In this document: one piece after another, positions 21,754 through 25,325 of the stretch
Layout of the letters: each line of letters starts with the position of its first letter
Numbering within the stretch: position 1 is the stretch's first letter
Source of the DNA: Chara braunii
Taxonomy: Eukaryota; Streptophyta; Charophyceae; Charales; Characeae
DNA: 25,325 nucleotides
Assembly (NCBI GenBank): GCA_003427395.1
Contig: BFEA01000196.1
Location: forward strand, 94,056 to 119,380
Direction of reading: 5' to 3'
Position numbers and translations under genes: made by a program
The notes under the pieces: model-generated
Databases searched by the model: none
Seen by the model: the letters and a program-made list of their open reading frames with translations, nothing else
Told to the model about the DNA's origin: nothing

Positions 21754-22440
21754 TTATTCCTTTCCAATTCTTTCGTTCATATGGGGTACGTTTTTTGCAT
21801 TCCACAAGAGCTGATTTTCTGTGATTTCACTTAATCTGCAGGCAATGTGGTTTTCAATTTTTGAAAGTCGGGATACTGCACAATTAAAGTCCGGTGTTTT
21901 TGTAAGCACCTGTTTGTGATTGTGTAATATTTCCCCGACTGTCTTTGATTTTTTAAACATCACACGCATCCGAGCTGTCAAATCGTTTGCCAAATTGTTA
22001 TTACTTACGTTTTCCAAGATAGACTCGGTTGTTGTATTTCTCACTTGTTTCAGATTAATGCATGCATCAAATGAAATCTTAAATATCAGTCTTTTCTTGA
22101 TATTGAATGAAAACTTCTTCTTTGAATTTCGTGTGAAGATGCCTTTAATTGTTCGTTTTTGCTTCTTTCCGGTAATCGATCCCACCTTTGACAGAAAAAT
22201 CAGTATATCATCTAACGATAATTTATATAGTTTCCTCCATCTCCATGGTGCCCTCAAGCAGTTAATCAGAATATTTATATGTTTGTTTGTTTTCGGTCTC
22301 GTATGCACCAGTTGAATCACATAAAAAATACATCAATTTTCGATCCGTTTTCTGCATTTTTTTAGCAGGAACTTTGTGTTGTCAATTTCCACAATTATTG
22401 ATCCGAATGCTCGTTTAATTACTCTCTATTTTTCATTCCA
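21754..22440 (-). pseudogene. PLE linker region between GIY-YIG and reverse transcriptase
   Basis: An open frame of 188 codons (22320-21754) continues upstream past a TGA and a TAG towards 22440. It is Lys/Asn-rich with an internal APWRWRKLYKLSLDDIL block and ends near NAKNVPHMNERIG, a stretch placed just before the RT core. It shares its frame with the RT (only in-frame TAA codons at 21754 and about 21625 separate them) but is shifted relative to the GIY-YIG block, so an indel lies between 22490 and 22320. By position it corresponds to the linker that precedes RT motif 1 in PLEs. Confidence 0.6.
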
Positions 22441-22490
22441 TAGTTTTCCAGCTGTGCAGTAAATCATTGCTTTCGGTTGAAATATTGATG

Positions 22491-22890
22491 TTAACTTCGT
22501 AGTGTAACCCGATCGAACCGATTTAACAAAACACGTATATTCTGATTCACCTCATTGTTTCCATTTTTCTTCCTCTTTCTCCTTCTTCGTCTTCGGTTTT
22601 TCCAAGTCTGTCTGTCTTTTCCCCTTGTATTCAAGAATGGATTCAGTCTCATAATCAGTGCTGCTTCCATCCCTATCACCTATGATCTCACTCCCGCCCA
22701 AATGGGTATGAGAACATATTTCTCCCAACCAAATTTGTGCAGCCAACTGTATAGTTTTCGTTGTGCTCCTCTATTTGGATTCTTGGTCAAGTTTATGTGT
22801 TCAGTCCATTTCTTGTCGGGCTGTCTTCCTGTCCTCCCCACGTACATATGTCTACACCAAGGTGAAACTCCCTGTACTAACTAGTTGCTC
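22491..22890 (-). pseudogene. GIY-YIG endonuclease domain of the PLE, interrupted
   Basis: The minus strand reads CRHMYVGRTGRQPDKKW followed by TEHIN, the YIG-like half with its conserved Gly, Arg and His. After about 40 residues comes EAALIMRLNPFLNT, matching the E..LI..L.P.LN end of GIY-YIG domains, where Glu is the catalytic metal ligand. A TAG at 22680-22682 lies between the halves in the same frame. A Lys/Arg-rich stretch (RRRRRRKRKK) follows. GIY-YIG enzymes nick DNA to prime reverse transcription in PLEs. Upstream of the domain (22965-22870) the best coding signal switches to another frame and back, suggesting two compensating indels. Confidence 0.75.
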
Positions 22891-22964
22891 AATTTTCATT
22901 GATAGCCTGTGTATCTGCTCCCACTTCTGTGTCGTGGTGAGGTCGCTTGATGCTGAGGTGTCTT

Positions 22965-24137
22965 CTACCTTCCTGACAAATCTCCGGTGCTCGAAGATGT
23001 GTCGGATGAGTCATACTCATCACTCCCGCTTGATCTTGTACTAAGGCTCTCGTAATCATCCTCACTTGTGTCGCCGCCAGTTGTATTGGACACTCTAATG
23101 TTATCTGGATCTGGCATGATCTGTGTTTCAAGATCAGAATCCCGGTTGAAGTCCCGCCCCTTGTAGACGATCAATCCAGGAACTTGCCTCAATGCCGAGA
23201 TCGCTTGCGGCTTGTCCTTGTACCTGATGTCATACATCTTGCATAAAACCTTCAGGTCCGTGTAGTGAAGACGAAGGAGCTGCATGTCCGTCATCAGTTC
23301 AACCCCGAAATTAATGCTCTGTTTTGCCTTTGACTTCGTTGCCGACACGTTGCGATCAATCTTTGTTCGTCCTTTTTTGGGGTGTGGAGGGATTACGCGT
23401 CCCAATCTGCTTTTCTTCGGTGTGCTTCTGCTTGGCATGCTTCGGCTCGGAATGCTGCGGCTACCATGTACTGAAGTTGGTAGTCCAACCATTGTCCCCA
23501 CATATCCGTTCGGATGAACCGAAGACGACACGATCGGAGTGCAGGTACGAGTCGGTTCATTGATCTTCTGCAACGCGCCCTTCACAACTGCCAGATAATA
23601 CTTTAGTAGCTTTAGGTTGTTGACCTCCTTCTGCACTTCCGATACCATCCTTTCTATTTTATCTTCCGCCTCTGCATTCTTCTGACCGGTTGCGCTTGGA
23701 CCAGCTTGAAGTGTTTCATCAATGATGGACTTGAGCGCGTCCGGAGTTAGCTCATGCTTCTTTGCGGTGTTTTCCTTGTTCGGAGGAGCTGGCTGCTTTT
23801 CACTTGTCTTTCGTGTGAGTTGCTCCAGTATCTTGAGAACTTTGTCCATCTCCCGACGGAGCTTAAAAATTTCTTCCTTTAGATCCGCTGTAAACCACGC
23901 TCGATTTCCCGGTGGGGGGAAATCATTCCGTCTTTGCTCCCACAATGGTCTCAAGAAGCACCTTGGAGATTCTGACTTCGCCCTTCTTCTCCGTGATGAT
24001 GGTGATCATGACTTATGTCTTCTATCTCTCGGAGTTTTCAATCTCCCCCTTCTTGAGCGCTTTCTCTCTTGAGATCCGGAAGATGATGATGAGTGTCTGC
24101 GCCGCCTCCTGTTCGACTATGATCGTGAAAGCGACAT
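22965..24137 (-). pseudogene. PLE 5' coding part: RS-like start, coiled coils, basic region, SAP-like motif
   Basis: An ATG at 24137-24135 opens a frame rich in Arg-Ser, broken by TAG (24117-24119) and TGA (24006-24008), then open for 329 codons from 23954 to TAG at 22965. Within those 329 residues, 22-50 and about 95-125 look like coiled coils (LKEEIFKLRREMDKVLKILEQL), 165-213 is Ser/Arg/Lys-rich, about 225-260 resembles a SAP DNA-binding helix pair (DLKVLCKMYDIRYKDKPQAI), and 295-329 is acidic and Ser-rich. The frame matches that of the GIY-YIG module downstream, which supports one polyprotein. A separate upstream ORF1 is the alternative. The SAP and RS calls rest on pattern only. Confidence 0.6.
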
Positions 24138-24440
24138 CTTCCTTGAAGCTTGGGAACATCAGGTAGGTAGTCTTCGTACTTGAAATCGATACAAAACCCC
24201 ACAACGCCGTTGATCGTCTTCAGTACACACCAGATAAGTACAATAAAATATCCAAAAATCGCTGAGTAATGTCCACGCTATAGTAATCTCCAACAAATTG
24301 CCACTATGATATCATGAAAGAAAAAGGTTACGAATGATGAAAGAGAGATAAAGACCGTGAATGTAAAATGGAAGAGTGTCAGGTCTATACAGTGCCAATC
24401 ATCGAGGGTACCGCCCGGAAGTTCTAAACAACTGTGCATA

Positions 24441-24729
24441 GAGATAAACACATGCAAATGTGGACAGAACGTTCGAGGTTTTACTTTCACAGCATACACA
24501 TGCAAATGTAGACAAAACGTGCGAGGTTTTACTTTCACATGCGACACAAGTCACGATTACTCTTCTACCTTACTGCTCAGGTAATCATTTCAGCCACTAT
24601 CCTCAATATTTACACCCTTCGTTCCCAGTCCTTCTCCGCCACTTTCCCTATCCTTGCAGTGTACTCATCATCTATCCTCAGGATCTCCCGCAGTCGCTCT
24701 GGAGCTACTTTCATCATATCTAATGATTC
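24441..24729 (-). repeat. PLE terminal direct repeat, upstream (5') copy
   Basis: This is the partner of 20269-20575. It begins gataaacacatgcaaatg, like the other copy, and carries a 48-bp unit twice in tandem (about 24450-24540). On the minus strand it contains a 35-codon frame from the ATG at 24717 to TAA at 24610. The frame is rich in charged helix formers (APERLREILRIDDEYTARIG) and is also seen, less intact, in the other copy. Confidence 0.75.
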
Positions 24730-25325
24730 TGTGCGTGATACTAACGTACTCTCCTCTTTGTCAGAATTTCGTCTTACTGTGGTACTTGCCTATAACTCCG
24801 CTGTTTTTTTTTATACTGACTCGAATCTGACCTTGTTTGTTGTTCTGTTCTTGTTTACTTTCATGGCCGTGGATTTTTCTTTATTTCCAGGTGAGTACTT
24901 TTTTCGTATTGGTTCGTTTCCACTGCTTTAGGTCTTTCATCTTCTATCTATTTCGTATGTTTGGAAATGTGAGCGACATTGTTACGTCGTTATATTTGCA
25001 AAAATTTCGTGATATTCCAGAGTACTTAGTCGTGTATGTTTCTTTTTTCGTCCCTGAAAATTTATTTTCATTCCGTGCAAAATTATATTTTTGATTTTTC
25101 GATTTTTGATTTTAGCTTCATATTCCGAGTCGTGTGAATTTTTTGACGTATTTTATTCCGGACTTTCAGTTTTATATCCGTCGATTTGGTGCTTTTTGCT
25201 TTTCCAGGTACTCCTGAAATTTATTTCGGACGTCCGTGTCCCTGCAATTTCGGATGAACGCAAGTATCGCAGCGCGGGTTATCCTCCATGGGTAATCCAT
25301 GAGTCGGAGTTCCCGTCCGAACAGG
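24730..25325. other. AT-rich edge region with a possible partial minus-strand frame
   Basis: A minus-strand frame is open from the window edge (25324) to TAA at 25172, about 50 codons with helical, charged composition (AAILAFIRNCRDTDV). It is not recognised. Since PLEs often insert as partial tandems, it could be part of a second PLE unit lying upstream, but no PLE motif is visible. The rest is T-rich on the plus strand. Confidence 0.3.

Larger units (their letters stand above)
20269..24729 (-). mobile_element. Penelope-like retroelement with N-terminal GIY-YIG, decayed, flanked by direct repeats
   Basis: On the minus strand, 5' to 3', the element shows an ORF with RS-like and SAP-like parts (24137-22965), a GIY-YIG endonuclease module (about 22890-22491), a linker (22440-21754) and a reverse transcriptase (21600 to about 20600). 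Related sequences of about 300 bp close both ends in the same orientation. Penelope-like elements (PLEs) combine RT with GIY-YIG and carry pseudo-LTRs. The classical order is RT then GIY-YIG; the reversed order here matches the permuted PLE clade described from algae, protists and invertebrates (Naiad/Chlamys). Stops at 24117, 24006, 22965, 22680, 21754, 20977 and 20803, plus a frame change between 22490 and 22320, make this copy nonfunctional. The 3' end abuts a GA microsatellite. Confidence 0.82.

Noticed and set aside
20600-24137. Reassigned stop codons as the reason for the interrupted PLE frame
   Set aside because: The ArfGAP gene ends at a normal TAA with no in-frame stops, and the PLE also has indels, so decay is the simpler reading.
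24651-24700. CTGAGGA followed by GAAA on the minus strand in the PLE repeat, considered as a hammerhead
   Set aside because: No helix II can be drawn between them and no GUH cleavage triplet is in place.

Overview
This is nuclear eukaryotic DNA, dense in repeats, with one convincing host gene. That gene lies on the minus strand in three exons (18905-18000, 11880-11791, 8868-8251) and encodes a 537-residue ArfGAP1-type Arf GTPase-activating protein of the class plants call AGD6/AGD7. Its two introns are about 6.1 and 2.9 kb. The plant-type ArfGAP, the long transposon-filled introns and a Penelope-like element of the kind reported from algae suggest a non-flowering member of the green lineage, possibly a charophyte alga. 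That placement is inference from one gene and the repeats.

Layout. 1-240: CT microsatellites and a C tract. 1080-1740: decayed LINE reverse transcriptase, plus strand. 1878-2643: diverged 180-207 bp tandem repeats between short inverted ends. 3176-3937: second LINE 3' fragment, followed by five copies of a 31-bp unit containing AATAAA. 4402-5727: third LINE 3' end with a C-terminal zinc finger, a 92-bp duplication and an A-rich tail. 5728-8250: no recognisable gene. 8251-18905: the ArfGAP gene. Its intron 1 holds two foldback elements of one MITE-like family, a hammerhead-ribozyme-like motif on the opposite strand, a 12-bp G-box minisatellite and many short duplications. 19040-20070: ArfGAP upstream region. 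20070-20268: GA tract. 20269-24729: a decayed Penelope-like retroelement (PLE) on the minus strand. 24730-25325: AT-rich, mostly unexplained.

The most notable system is the PLE. Read on the minus strand it has an RS-like start, coiled coil and basic regions, a SAP-like helix pair, a GIY-YIG endonuclease module, a linker and a reverse transcriptase with an FVDD active site. The endonuclease is therefore N-terminal to the RT, the reverse of classical Penelope. Similar sequences of about 300 bp lie at both ends in the same orientation, as expected for PLE pseudo-LTRs. The copy is dead: it carries many in-frame stops and at least one frame shift. A hammerhead-like ribozyme, a motif known from PLEs, sits about 3.3 kb away on the other strand and may mark a second element.

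One base at 9562 is N and is flanked by two identical 70-mers, which is probably an assembly join rather than biology.
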